Shown piece after piece: positions 41,261 to 50,313 of a stretch of DNA of 64,000 nt (its first letter is position 1; every line of letters starts with the position of its first letter). The DNA is taken from the NCBI RefSeq assembly GCF_042680125.1, contig NZ_JBHTNY010000007.1. The stretch is one strand, 5' to 3'. The stretch is from Robinsoniella peoriensis. GTDB lineage: Bacteria > Bacillota > Clostridia > Lachnospirales > Lachnospiraceae. The notes under the pieces were generated by a model that was given only the letters and a program-made list of their open reading frames with translations, ran no database searches and was not told the DNA's origin. The position numbers and the translations under genes were made by a program.

Positions 41261-42235
41261 TTATACTGAAAGAGATCTGCTTACCTCAAACATAAATTCT
41301 GAAATTCCTTTTTGCATTGCCAGAGCTTCATTAATATCGAAATCAGTGAAGTCTCCGTTTTTATATCCAACTACACGGTTTGTCTTACCATCACATAATA
41401 AATCAGTTGCATATGCGCCCATCATAGATGCATACACACGATCCTTACAGGTAGGGCTTCCGCCACGCTGCATATGTCCCAGAATCGTTGCTCTGGTCTC
41501 AACACCGGTAGCAGCTTCGATTCTTCTTGCCATACTGGTAGAATGTCCGATTCCTTCCGCGTTGATAATAATATGGTGCTTTTTACCGCGTTTTCTATTA
41601 TTAATAATGTTATTAATTAATTTCTGTTCGTCATAATCATACTTTTCAGGAATCAGAATATCTTCTGCTCCATTTGCAATACCGCACCATAATGCGATAT
41701 AACCTGCACCACGTCCCATTACCTCGATAATACTGCATCTTTCATGGGATGTAGAAGTATCACGTACTTTATCAATTGCCTGCATCGCTGTATTAACAGC
41801 GGTATCAAAACCGATTGTATACTCGGAACAAGCAATATCAAGATCTATTGTTCCCGGAACCCCAATGGTATTTACTCCCAGGTTCGCAAGTTTCTGTGCT
41901 CCGGCAAAAGATCCGTCTCCACCAATAACTACAAGACCGTCAATGCCGTGTTTTTTGCAGACTTCTGCTCCCTGCTTCTGTCCTTCTGCTGTTCTGAACT
42001 CAGCACAACGTGCCGTATAGAGAATCGTACCTCCCCGTGAAATGGTATCTGATACATCACGTGCCGATAAGTCAATAATTTCTTCATTTAACAGGCCATT
42101 ATAGCCTTTTAAAATACCCTTTACTTTTTTACCGCTTGAAATTGCTCTTCGTACTACTGCACGAATTGCAGCGTTCATTCCGGGTGCATCTCCACCACTT
42201 GTTAACACTCCGATTGTCTCTATTTGCTTTGCCAT
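41261..42235 (-). CDS. pfkA: ATP-dependent 6-phosphofructokinase
   Basis: Commits fructose 6-phosphate to glycolysis. 324 residues. GGDGSFAGAQKL (about 103-114) has glycine, not aspartate, at the position that separates ATP- from PPi-enzymes, and VPGTIDLD (about 124-131) has glycine before TID, again the ATP type. In most PfkA proteins the catalytic loop is TIDND; here the Asn is Leu. The effector and sugar sites GRGAGYIAL and RATILGHMQRGGSPT are present. AAGGAGG before the ATG. dnaE-pfkA order is conserved in Firmicutes. Confidence 0.96.
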   Translation of the reverse strand: MAKQIETIGVLTSGGDAPGMNAAIRAVVRRAISSGKKVKGILKGYNGLLNEEIIDLSARDVSDTISRGGTILYTARCAEFRTAEGQKQGAEVCKKHGIDGLVVIGGDGSFAGAQKLANLGVNTIGVPGTIDLDIACSEYTIGFDTAVNTAMQAIDKVRDTSTSHERCSIIEVMGRGAGYIALWCGIANGAEDILIPEKYDYDEQKLINNIINNRKRGKKHHIIINAEGIGHSTSMARRIEAATGVETRATILGHMQRGGSPTCKDRVYASMMGAYATDLLCDGKTNRVVGYKNGDFTDFDINEALAMQKGISEFMFEVSRSLSV

Positions 42236-42314
42236 TTTTGTGCCTCCTTCATTTTAGGTTCACCTTAATTCATTTATATACAATTTCCTCATCCTAAACA
42301 TTCTAATTCATTTT

Positions 42315-45300
42315 CTACAACTTTTCAATACTCTTTTCTACAACTTTTACGTTATTCCCCCCAAAATTTTCAGCAAGTTTCCGTAAAAGCTGCTCTTCAA
42401 TCCGTACTGACCAGTTGCGTTCCAGCCTCTTAACAGACTTTGGATTTCGCACATATATGACCACGGCATCTTTCCCATCAGACTGGCGCAGCAGCCCATA
42501 GAGTGTCTCTTCTGACTTCACAAAAGTTTCTTTATCTTCAAATTGTATCCAGAGTTCCCTTGGTGCTTCTTCAAATTCCCAGATCTTTTCACAGATCAGT
42601 TTGCTGGGTTTGTCGTCTTCGGTAGAAACCCTTCCTTTTACAAATACTTTACTGTCTTCAACAAGAAGATCCTTGAACTTCTCATAATCCTTAGGAAAAA
42701 TTACCACTTCCACGGTACCCACCAGATCTTCTACGGTAATAAATGCCATTGTTTTATTCGTTCTGGTGTGTTTTATCGTTTTACTAATAATCATTCCTCC
42801 GATTATGGCTTTTATACCATCCGCTACCTTTGTTACTCCAATTTCCTCATCAATCATGAAATCTGATGTTACCTGGGAGATATTTTTACGCCATCTTTCT
42901 TCATATTCCTGAAGCGGATGACCGCTGATATACACGCCCAGAACTTCCTTTTCAAAACTGAGCAGCTGCTCTTTTTCATATTCTCCTACGTCCGGCAGAC
43001 GGATTTCGAATTCTTTTTTTTCTTCCTCGCTTACAAGATCAAACAGAGACATCTGTCCGGATAGGGAATATTTCCGTTCCTGATTGACACTGTCCATGAT
43101 CTGTACGTAAATCATCATGAACTGCTTTCTGGTTCCTCCCAGTCCGTCCAGTGCGCCCGCTTTAATAAAGCTTTCTATTGTCCGCTTATTAACCTCTTTA
43201 CCGGATAACCGCTCAATAAAATCTTTTAGAGACTTATAGGATCCTCTCTGGACACGTTCGGATACAATTGCCTCAATAACCGGTTTTCCAACACTTTTAA
43301 TGGCAGACAGTCCGTATCGGATGGATTTTCCATCTGCTGAAAACGCACTTTCCCCTACATTGATATCCGGGGGCAGAATATCGATTCCCATCTGGCGGCA
43401 GGTCAGGATATATTCTGATACTTTGGTGGGATTATCAATGACAGACGTCATAAGCGCCGCCATAAATTCAACCGGATAATAATATTTCAGATATGCTGTC
43501 TGATAAGATACCACACCGTATGCCGCCGCATGGGATTTATTAAATGCATACTTAGCAAAATCGATCATATCATCGTATATTTTATTTGCAACTTTTTCAT
43601 CGATACCATTATTGATACAGCCGGCAACGCCTTCCTCTTCATTTCCATACACGAAATTCTGGCGCTCTTTTTCCATAACCGATGCCTTTTTCTTAGACAT
43701 GGCACGGCGCAGCAGATCGCTTCGCCCAAGTGTATATCCTCCCAGATCCCGAACAATCTGCATAACCTGTTCCTGATATACAATACAGCCGTATGTGGGC
43801 TCCAGGATTGCTTCCAGCTGAGGGCAGTCATAGGTGATGCTCTCCGGATTATTCTTACCGCGGATATACTGTGGTATAAAATCCATAGGACCCGGACGGT
43901 ACAGGGATATTCCTGCGATAATGTCTTCCAGACTCTGCGGCTTCAATTCTTTCATAAAGCTCTTCATTCCGGCGCTTTCCAACTGGAACACACCGTCTGT
44001 TCTTCCGGTTCCGATGGAATCCAGCACTTCTTTATCGTTATAATCTATTTTTTCCATATCCAGGCAGATTCCAGTGCTCTTTTCTGCCAGACGAACCGCA
44101 TTCTGTATTACAGTCAGAGTTCGAAGCCCAAGGAAATCCATCTTCAGCAGCCCAAGTTCTTCCAGGGTGGTCATCGTAAACTGGGTGGTAATGGAACCGT
44201 CAGATGCCCTGGAAAGGGGAACATATTCATCCACAGACTTCTGGCTGATAACAACTCCGGCAGCATGCATGGAGGTGTGCCGCGGCAGTCCTTCCAGCCT
44301 TTTTGACATATCAATCAGCGTCTTAACCTGTGAATCAGATTCATAGAGGCTTTTCATTTCCCCATTCATGATCAGCGCTTTATCTATGGTAATGTTTAAC
44401 TCATTCGGTATCATTTTCGCAATGGAATCCACCATTGCATAAGGCAGATCCATAACACGGCCCACATCGCGTATAACACCTCTTGCAGCCATAGTACCAA
44501 AGGTAACAATCTGTACAACACGGTCTTTTCCGTATTTCTCCACTACATAATCAATTACTTCCTGCCTTCTTTCGAAACAGAAGTCCACGTCGATATCGGG
44601 CATGGATACACGTTCGGGATTCAGAAAACGTTCAAACAGCAGGCTGTATTTAATAGGATCCAGGGTAGTAATCCCCAGTGTATAGGAAACAAGGCTTCCT
44701 GCTGCCGAGCCACGTCCCGGTCCCACGATAATATCATGATCTTTAGCGTATTTAATAAAATCCCAGACTATCAGGAAATAATCCACATATCCCATTTCCT
44801 TAATAATTCCAAGTTCATATTCCAGACGTGACCGCAAATCATCCGTTACCGGTTGATAACGTTCATCCATACCATCAAAACAGAGCTTGTTCAGGTATTC
44901 CCAGGAGGAATATCCATCCGGTACATCATATTTGGGAAGTTTTGTTACACCGAACTCAATTTCCACATGGCAGCGGTCTGCAATTTTTTGTGTATTTTCC
45001 AATGCCTCTGGCGCATACGGAAATAAGTTTGACATTTCCTCCGGGGATTTGACATAATACTGTCCTCCCTCATAGCGCATACGGTCTTCGTCATCCAGTT
45101 TCTTTGCAGTCTGAATACAAAGCAGAATATCATGGGGAGATTCATCCTCTGCATAAGTATAGTGAACATCGTTTGTGGCTACCAGCCCGATATCCAATTC
45201 TTTGCTCATGCGCAGCAGCTGGGGATTTACCATCTTCTGTTCCGGAATCCCGTGATCCTGTAACTCCAGGAAGTAATTCCCTTTTCCAAATATGCCCTCA

Positions 45301-45785
45301 TACCGAAGAGCCGCTTTTTTTGCATCCTCATACATTCCACGCACAAGATACTTCTGCACTTCTCCTGCCAGGCAGGCGCTAAGAGCTATTATTCCTTCAC
45401 TGTAAGTTTCCAGAACTTCCATATCCACACGGGGTTTATAATAAAATCCTTCTACAAATCCTTTGGATACAATCTTCATCAGGTTACTGTAACCCTGGTT
45501 GTTTTCAGCTAAAAGGACCAGGTGATAATATCTGTCATCTCCCCCGGCCGCTTCTTTATCAAATCTGGAATTGGGTGCAACATATACCTCACAGCCGATC
45601 ACGGGATTAATTCCTGCCTCTTTTGCCGCCCGGTAAAAATCGATGACGCCGTACATAACCCCATGGTCTGTAATCGCCGCACTGTTCATTCCCAATTCTT
45701 TGACTCTTGCTACATATTCTTTTATCTTATTCGATCCATCCAGCAGACTGTATTCTGTATGGACGTGTAAATGTGTAAAATTCAT
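42315..45785 (-). CDS. dnaE: DNA polymerase III alpha subunit, DnaE type
   Basis: 1156 residues. N-terminal PHP domain (FTHLHVHTEYSLLDGSNKIK, with AAITDHGVMYG), catalytic palm with GPGRGSAAGSLVSYTLGIT and the metal aspartates in PDIDVDFCFERR, fingers with YKSLKDFIERLSG, and a C-terminal OB-fold (VEVVIFPKDYEKFKDLL). No DEDD proofreading domain, so this is the DnaE1-like polymerase that in Firmicutes extends primers beside PolC. Start ATG at 45785 with GAGGTATAG. First gene of dnaE-pfkA-trkA. Confidence 0.98.
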   Translation of the reverse strand: MNFTHLHVHTEYSLLDGSNKIKEYVARVKELGMNSAAITDHGVMYGVIDFYRAAKEAGINPVIGCEVYVAPNSRFDKEAAGGDDRYYHLVLLAENNQGYSNLMKIVSKGFVEGFYYKPRVDMEVLETYSEGIIALSACLAGEVQKYLVRGMYEDAKKAALRYEGIFGKGNYFLELQDHGIPEQKMVNPQLLRMSKELDIGLVATNDVHYTYAEDESPHDILLCIQTAKKLDDEDRMRYEGGQYYVKSPEEMSNLFPYAPEALENTQKIADRCHVEIEFGVTKLPKYDVPDGYSSWEYLNKLCFDGMDERYQPVTDDLRSRLEYELGIIKEMGYVDYFLIVWDFIKYAKDHDIIVGPGRGSAAGSLVSYTLGITTLDPIKYSLLFERFLNPERVSMPDIDVDFCFERRQEVIDYVVEKYGKDRVVQIVTFGTMAARGVIRDVGRVMDLPYAMVDSIAKMIPNELNITIDKALIMNGEMKSLYESDSQVKTLIDMSKRLEGLPRHTSMHAAGVVISQKSVDEYVPLSRASDGSITTQFTMTTLEELGLLKMDFLGLRTLTVIQNAVRLAEKSTGICLDMEKIDYNDKEVLDSIGTGRTDGVFQLESAGMKSFMKELKPQSLEDIIAGISLYRPGPMDFIPQYIRGKNNPESITYDCPQLEAILEPTYGCIVYQEQVMQIVRDLGGYTLGRSDLLRRAMSKKKASVMEKERQNFVYGNEEEGVAGCINNGIDEKVANKIYDDMIDFAKYAFNKSHAAAYGVVSYQTAYLKYYYPVEFMAALMTSVIDNPTKVSEYILTCRQMGIDILPPDINVGESAFSADGKSIRYGLSAIKSVGKPVIEAIVSERVQRGSYKSLKDFIERLSGKEVNKRTIESFIKAGALDGLGGTRKQFMMIYVQIMDSVNQERKYSLSGQMSLFDLVSEEEKKEFEIRLPDVGEYEKEQLLSFEKEVLGVYISGHPLQEYEERWRKNISQVTSDFMIDEEIGVTKVADGIKAIIGGMIISKTIKHTRTNKTMAFITVEDLVGTVEVVIFPKDYEKFKDLLVEDSKVFVKGRVSTEDDKPSKLICEKIWEFEEAPRELWIQFEDKETFVKSEETLYGLLRQSDGKDAVVIYVRNPKSVKRLERNWSVRIEEQLLRKLAENFGGNNVKVVEKSIEKL

Positions 45786-45801
45786 CTATACCTCAATTCC
45801 A

Positions 45802-45855
45802 GAACGTGCCTGAAAACACTTCACGCAATACACTGAAATGTCTCCAAACACGTTC
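45802..45855. repeat. 54-bp palindromic element upstream of dnaE
   Basis: GAACGTGCCTGAAAACACTTCA at one end matches the reverse of the other (GAACGTGTTTGGAGACATTTCA) at 17 of 22 positions, all differences being transitions. It makes one long hairpin. The ends resemble those of the element at 22821. Confidence 0.6.
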
Positions 45856-45884
45856 AAAGATAGTTCCTGTTTACTTTATCCTTT

Positions 45885-46856
45885 TTAACCAATTATAATC
45901 ATCTGAACAATACAGATAAGGGCACCAATAACAAAGCATGGTGTAATTAATCTTCTGTTATCATTCTGTTCTGCAGCCTGCAGTTCGCCATTAACAGTAA
46001 TGCAAGACATTTCCGGTTCTCTTCTTTTGAATGCATACCGGAAAATCGAAATAAAATGGATATCCCGATTGCAGTGCTTACTGATCCAGACAAGCACACA
46101 TCCCGCCAGGGCTGTGCAGATCACTGCAGCAACTGCCACTCCCTGAAGGGCTGTTATAATATAATCAGATGACAGACTCCCGCTCTGCATTGTATCCGAC
46201 ACCTGCGGAACAGCCTGTACCAGTACCTTCTGCAGTTCCAGTACCACTACACTCCATGCATCAATAATAAAATGCGCCAGCATAGGCGCCAGTATGCTTC
46301 CGGTAGCCTCCATAAGAAGGCAGAATGCAAATCCTGCTACGAACGCATATAGAAACTGATTCACATTTAAATGTGCCATACCAAAGATCAATCCGCACAT
46401 AACTGCTCCCTGTACATGATTCTTCCTTCGGTAGCTGCCATAAAATACCCCGCGGAACATAAATTCTTCTGAAACTGCCGGCATTACACCAACCAGAAGC
46501 AGATTCACCAAAAAAGGATTGGTATTGAGTTCCTGAGCACTGGCATTGACATGGTTTGTTACAAACAGCATGGAAAATAAATTTAAAAATGAAACCAGCG
46601 GCATCAGCAGAATGACAAACAAAACAACCATACATGCTGTAGACCATTTAATTTTCCTGAATGGAATTTCCTCTTTTACAGGTACGCGCATTACAACAAT
46701 ATAAAACAAAATTGGAATTAAATACATCAGCTGCCCTAAGATCATAGCCATCTCTGTACCAAGTCCTGTTACAAAAAATCCGATACCATAGGAAAACAGA
46801 AAAGCAAAAATCACCATTCCCAGGAACAGCCGGTTAATATTTTTAATTTTATTCAT
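45885..46856 (-). CDS. CPBP-family intramembrane glutamic protease
   Basis: 323 residues, about eight membrane helices. The three CPBP (Abi/CAAX-protease) motifs are visible: SEEFMFRGVFYG (paired Glu and Arg, about 129-140), GLIFGMAHLNVNQF (His) and MLAHFIIDAWSV (His). Bacterial members are putative intramembrane proteases often linked to bacteriocin self-immunity or protein maturation. The ATG overlaps the end of the methyltransferase gene by eight bases, so the two are co-translated. Confidence 0.92.
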   Translation of the reverse strand: MNKIKNINRLFLGMVIFAFLFSYGIGFFVTGLGTEMAMILGQLMYLIPILFYIVVMRVPVKEEIPFRKIKWSTACMVVLFVILLMPLVSFLNLFSMLFVTNHVNASAQELNTNPFLVNLLLVGVMPAVSEEFMFRGVFYGSYRRKNHVQGAVMCGLIFGMAHLNVNQFLYAFVAGFAFCLLMEATGSILAPMLAHFIIDAWSVVVLELQKVLVQAVPQVSDTMQSGSLSSDYIITALQGVAVAAVICTALAGCVLVWISKHCNRDIHFISIFRYAFKRREPEMSCITVNGELQAAEQNDNRRLITPCFVIGALICIVQMIIIG

Positions 46857-47463
46857 ATAAGTCCTCGCCTGATTCAGTCACTTTTTTCTTTACCAATACA
46901 TTAATCCACTCTGTATCCGGATGACTGTTTCTTGCATCCTCCGTCTTCCAGATCTCTATAATCTTAATTCCTCTCTGACGTTTTAACATGCGATACAGCG
47001 AATCTTCTGTATAGTCATGAAATAAACGCTGGTTACGGAATTCTTCAGATTCACCATAGCGAAATGAAGCATACAGGATTCCTCCCGGATTTAGCGCCTG
47101 GATAACTTTCCCCATAATGCGGTCCATATCTTTTTCTTCCACATGAAGCAAAGAAGCACATGCCCAGATTCCGTCAAACACCTCATCAAATTCCATCTCC
47201 TCAAAAGTCATATGTAAGACTTCTTTGTCAGTGTTAATCTCTGCCAGCTTACACATTTCTTCTGATCCATCCAGAGGAGTTACATAACAGCCCATTTCTT
47301 CCAGATAAAGGCTGTCCCTGCCGGACCCGCAGCCAAGGTCTAATACTTCTGCATTCTCAGGGAGGTAAGAAAGAAACTTGTCCAGTACCCCGTGCATGTC
47401 AAGATCTACTGTGTTCTCATAATATACGCCTGCATATCGCTCATAATAGTCTAATGAATCCAA
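46849..47463 (-). CDS. Class I SAM-dependent methyltransferase
   Basis: 204 residues with the SAM-binding motif I VLDLGCGSGRDSLYLEEMGC (about 40-59), motif II acidic LDGSEEM and a later HVEEKDMDRIMGKVIQALNP. Related to Tam/UbiE-like small-molecule methyltransferases; substrate unknown. The start is TTG at 47463, seven bases after AAGGAG. Overlaps the protease gene by eight bases. Confidence 0.9.
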   Translation of the reverse strand: MDSLDYYERYAGVYYENTVDLDMHGVLDKFLSYLPENAEVLDLGCGSGRDSLYLEEMGCYVTPLDGSEEMCKLAEINTDKEVLHMTFEEMEFDEVFDGIWACASLLHVEEKDMDRIMGKVIQALNPGGILYASFRYGESEEFRNQRLFHDYTEDSLYRMLKRQRGIKIIEIWKTEDARNSHPDTEWINVLVKKKVTESGEDLYE

Positions 47464-47570
47464 AATTTTTCTCCTTTTCTTAATTGCTGATAAATTTATT
47501 ATTTACTCTTTTGGTCATTATATCAAATAATGCCTGCAATAACAATAAACATTCTATAAAAATCCAATTT

Positions 47571-47598
47571 AAAAAAGCTGCCCCCATTGGAGACAGCT
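47571..47598 (-). terminator. Terminator of the 77-aa gene
   Basis: Minus strand AGCTGTCTCC, AATG loop, GGGGGCAGCT, then TTTTTTAAA; ten bases after the stop at 47608. Confidence 0.78.
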
Positions 47599-47607
47599 CT
47601 GCAAATC

Positions 47608-47841
47608 TTAGTTATTAACCATAAATGAGATTAACTTGTCGATATCATCTTTTTCATATGCTACGATTTCCAATTCCGGAATCTCGCCATTTGAAAATAT
47701 GTTCGCCATAGATACGTATTGGGAAAGTTTTGATTTCAGATTCAGTCTGTCACCTTCACCTGTTACCAATTCCACTTTACCGCTGCAGCTGTCTACTACC
47801 TCAAAAAATTTTTCAATGTTGGTTATATTCTGTACTTTCAT
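47608..47841 (-). CDS. Conserved small protein, 77 aa
   Basis: Soluble 77-residue protein of mixed strand and helix: MKVQNITNIEKFFEVVDSCS, GKVELVTGEGDRLNLKSKLS, EIPELEIVAYEKDDIDKLIS. No known motif. Similar small proteins occur in Lachnospiraceae without assigned function. GGAGAG lies before the ATG and a terminator follows, which supports a real single-gene unit. Confidence 0.78.
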   Translation of the reverse strand: MKVQNITNIEKFFEVVDSCSGKVELVTGEGDRLNLKSKLSQYVSMANIFSNGEIPELEIVAYEKDDIDKLISFMVNN

Positions 47842-47938
47842 CCCCAGCTCTCCTTTCCAATCACTATATTGTATTTACAATTAAATGTCTCCACATATTA
47901 CTATAAACTACTTGTGGATTAAAATCAAATATTATTTA

Positions 47939-48313
47939 TTATTTCACTGCAACTGCTTCGATTTCAATCAGAACGTCCTTCGGTAATCTTGCAACTTCCA
48001 CACAGGAACGTGCCGGATAAGTTCCGGTAAAATATTTTGCATAAATTTCATTGATCTTGCCAAAGTCATTCATGTCTTTGATAAATACCGTTGTCTTAAT
48101 CACCTGTGCCGTTGATGTTCCCGCTGCTTCCAGTAAAGCTGCCAGGTTTCCAATTGCCTGCTCTGCCTGTGCTTTCACACCTTCAGGAATCACACCCGTA
48201 GCCGGTACTACCGGAATCACGCCGGATGTATAGATCATTCCATTCACTTCAATTGCCTGTGAATAAGGCCCGATTGCTGCCGGTGCTTTGTCTGTGCTGA
48301 TTGCTGTTTTCAT
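47939..48313 (-). CDS. ridA: RidA-family reactive intermediate deaminase
   Basis: 124 residues, trimeric YjgF/RidA fold. Hydrolyses enamine/imine products of serine and threonine dehydratases. Visible are IGPYSQAIEVNGMIYTSG (about 18-35), the substrate-binding arginine in YPARSCVEVARLPKDVLIEI (about 99-118). AGGAGG before the ATG. An L-serine dehydratase elsewhere in the window (17.7-19.2 kb) is iron-sulfur dependent and not a classic source of RidA substrates. Confidence 0.95.
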   Translation of the reverse strand: MKTAISTDKAPAAIGPYSQAIEVNGMIYTSGVIPVVPATGVIPEGVKAQAEQAIGNLAALLEAAGTSTAQVIKTTVFIKDMNDFGKINEIYAKYFTGTYPARSCVEVARLPKDVLIEIEAVAVK

Positions 48314-48361
48314 GTCTTTTCCTCCTGCTTCATCTATTTTATTATTTCCTGTGCAATTTTA

Positions 48362-49198
48362 TTACTGAACCTTGCGGATTGATTTTTCGGTAATTTCAAT
48401 ACGGCCTTCTTTTAAAAGTCTGCCCACGCCCCGCTTGAATGCATTTTTGCTCAGTCCGAATTCGCGCTTGATCACTTCCGGGGATGCTTTGTCCGTAAAT
48501 GGCAGAACACCCGAAAACTCTTCTATAACACTCATGATATTCTCAGCATCCTCATCCATCTGAAGATATGCTTTTTCCCTGGTGCTTAAATCCAGTTTTC
48601 CGTCTTCTTTCACAGCCGTTACCCGGGCTTCAATGCTGTCACCCACCTGATAATTTCCTGCTGCGTCTTTTTTCGGAATTAAAGCTGAATATTTATGGTC
48701 AACTGCAACAAATACACCAAATTCTTCGCTGATCTCATAGACCACTCCGATGACATGATCGTCCTTCTTATAAGGAGAATCCGTACACAGCGCTTCATAT
48801 ACATTCATAGTTGCACATAATCTGCTGCTCTTATCTATATAAAGAGTAACCAGCCACTCTTCACCCTGGCGTACCCTTCTGGTCTGTTCTTTAAACGGGA
48901 GCAAAAGGTCTTTTTCCAGTCCCCAGTCTAAAAATGCTCCGATCTTCCCTACTTCTTTTACGTTCAGGACAGCCAGCCCTCCAAGTTCCAGCATTGGTTC
49001 CCTGGTGGTCGCGATCAGCCTGTCTTTTGAATCTTTATATAAAAAAACGGTCAGACGGTCTCCTGTCTTTATATCCTTTGGAACTTCTTTTCTCGGAAGC
49101 AGCACCCGTTCTTCCGTACTGGTACCATCTCCCAGATAAATTCCAAAATCCACCTGTTTAACAACTTCTAATTCCTGCTTTTTTCCTAATTCCAGCAT
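48362..49198 (-). CDS. S1 RNA-binding protein, CvfB/YitL-like
   Basis: 278 residues. Three OB/S1-like modules (VDFGIYLGDGTSTEERVLLP; EVGKIGAFLDWGLEKDLLLP; EISEEFGVFVAVDHKYSALI) and a C-terminal winged helix (SPEVIKREFGLSKNAFKRGV). This matches CvfB, an RNA-binding virulence/translation regulator of Firmicutes. The ATG at 49198 is preceded by GGAGGA; an ATG four codons earlier overlaps that site. Co-oriented with the thioesterase, gap of 15 bases. Confidence 0.9.
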   Translation of the reverse strand: MLELGKKQELEVVKQVDFGIYLGDGTSTEERVLLPRKEVPKDIKTGDRLTVFLYKDSKDRLIATTREPMLELGGLAVLNVKEVGKIGAFLDWGLEKDLLLPFKEQTRRVRQGEEWLVTLYIDKSSRLCATMNVYEALCTDSPYKKDDHVIGVVYEISEEFGVFVAVDHKYSALIPKKDAAGNYQVGDSIEARVTAVKEDGKLDLSTREKAYLQMDEDAENIMSVIEEFSGVLPFTDKASPEVIKREFGLSKNAFKRGVGRLLKEGRIEITEKSIRKVQ

Positions 49199-49213
49199 TT
49201 CTTCCTCCATATA

Positions 49214-49927
49214 TTACGCCTGTGCGGTAAATTCTACGATAGCATAAGGCTTTTCTTCTTCATCACAAAGAGCCGTTGTAATACGCCCTTCCTCTGCATG
49301 AACTCTGGGAATAATCAGGTCATGAAGAACTGCAGATTTTTTATATTCCACCCGAACCTGATGTACCATGAATGCTTCCGGGAGATATTCCTCAGCCATC
49401 TGTATATATTGTCCGTTATTCACATGGCGGTTAGTATCCAGGTGGCATCTCAGCACCGGAAAGGGTTCCCGCTGTTCACATTCTGCAGGTACCGGAATCT
49501 TCCTTGGGGCATAATCCATAGAAAGTTTTTCCTCCAGTTGATATCCGTCCGACTCAGCCTCGCTGATCTTAGCCGGATGACCGGTCTCTGTATCCACAAA
49601 TATCCAAAGAGAGTTGGCATATGCTATTCTCTTTCCATTTTCGTCTGCAAGGGCAAAGTTTCTGCTTCCATAAAATCCCTTAAAATCATACGGCCATGTC
49701 TGCACAGTGATCTTTTCTCCAAGTTCGGGATACCTGTCCACTACAATCTGCCACGAAGAGAGCACCCATACCCGGTTTCGCTTCGTCAGATTCTTCAAAC
49801 CAAGTCCGACCTCTTCAGAATGGAAAGTACTGCTGTCCTGAAAATAATTTACAATCGCATTCAGCGTCAGTTTCTGATCCATTCCAATCTCACTGTAGCG
49901 CACCCTGCTGTCAAACTGATAACTCAT
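49214..49927 (-). CDS. Acyl-ACP thioesterase
   Basis: Releases fatty acids from acyl carrier protein. 237 residues with two hotdog folds. The first carries LNAIVNYFQDSSTFHSEEVG (about 22-41) and WQIVVDRYPELGEKITVQTW; the second carries the catalytic segment HLDTNRHVNNGQYIQMAEEY (about 161-180), with the Asp/Asn/His of the FatA/FatB family. GGAGGCAGATT precedes the ATG. Bacterial members probably tune membrane lipid chain length or give free fatty acids. Likely co-transcribed with the CvfB-like gene. Confidence 0.92.
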   Translation of the reverse strand: MSYQFDSRVRYSEIGMDQKLTLNAIVNYFQDSSTFHSEEVGLGLKNLTKRNRVWVLSSWQIVVDRYPELGEKITVQTWPYDFKGFYGSRNFALADENGKRIAYANSLWIFVDTETGHPAKISEAESDGYQLEEKLSMDYAPRKIPVPAECEQREPFPVLRCHLDTNRHVNNGQYIQMAEEYLPEAFMVHQVRVEYKKSAVLHDLIIPRVHAEEGRITTALCDEEEKPYAIVEFTAQA

Positions 49928-50003
49928 AATCTGCCTCCAAAACCAAAAAGGCTGCCTTTCAATGAACCTCTGAAAAGCTTCATCAAAGACAACCTGTAAA
50001 TAG

Positions 50004-50075
50004 CTGGGCTACAAGGATTCGAACCTTGAAATGACGGAGTCAGAGTCCGTTGCCTTACCGTTTGGCGATAGCCCA
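50004..50075 (-). tRNA. tRNA-Gln (anticodon CUG)
   Basis: 72 bases folding into a complete cloverleaf: acceptor TGGGCTA/TAGCCCA with discriminator G, D arm GCC/GGC, anticodon stem ACGGA/TCCGT around CTCTGAC (anticodon CTG), T arm CAAGG-TTCGAAT-CCTTG. U1-A72 and discriminator G are Gln identity features. The 3' CCA is not encoded. Own promoter upstream. Confidence 0.96.
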
Positions 50076-50094
50076 ATGTGTTACAACACGATGT

Positions 50095-50123
50095 ATTATA
50101 TATTACCTTTTCCAAAAAAGCAA
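50095..50123 (-). promoter_or_regulatory. Promoter of tRNA-Gln
   Basis: Minus strand TTGCTT (50118-50123), 17-base spacer, perfect TATAAT (50095-50100), 20 bases before the tRNA. The -35 touches the AT-rich palindrome. Confidence 0.75.
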
Positions 50124-50166
50124 GTACTTTTTTTAATTTTTTTAAAAAATTTTTTTTAAAGTACTT
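50122..50166. repeat. AT-rich palindrome upstream of tRNA-Gln
   Basis: AAGTACTTT...AAAGTACTT flanking runs of T and A (45 bases, no G or C except the two GTAC cores). It probably acts as an UP-element-like bent sequence for the tRNA promoter and may also melt or bend DNA. Confidence 0.5.
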
Positions 50167-50313
50167 TTTTGGCGATTTTACAACACATTTCAGGGGAAAA
50201 GTAGTATAATCATACACAGATTTAAGCTGCTGTAAATAAAGCCGGAATAAAACAGCAATAATTTTAAGAAATAGAAAGGGCAGGCATGCCTGCAGTGAGC
50301 ATTGGGTATAATA

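Noticed and set aside
43530..44306. 258-codon open frame on the plus strand
   Set aside because: Lies wholly antisense to dnaE in a region coding for conserved polymerase motifs; no ribosome binding site or family resemblance.
49924..50217. 97-codon open frame on the minus strand
   Set aside because: Runs across tRNA-Gln and its promoter; the protein is a translation of the tRNA and an AT-rich stretch.
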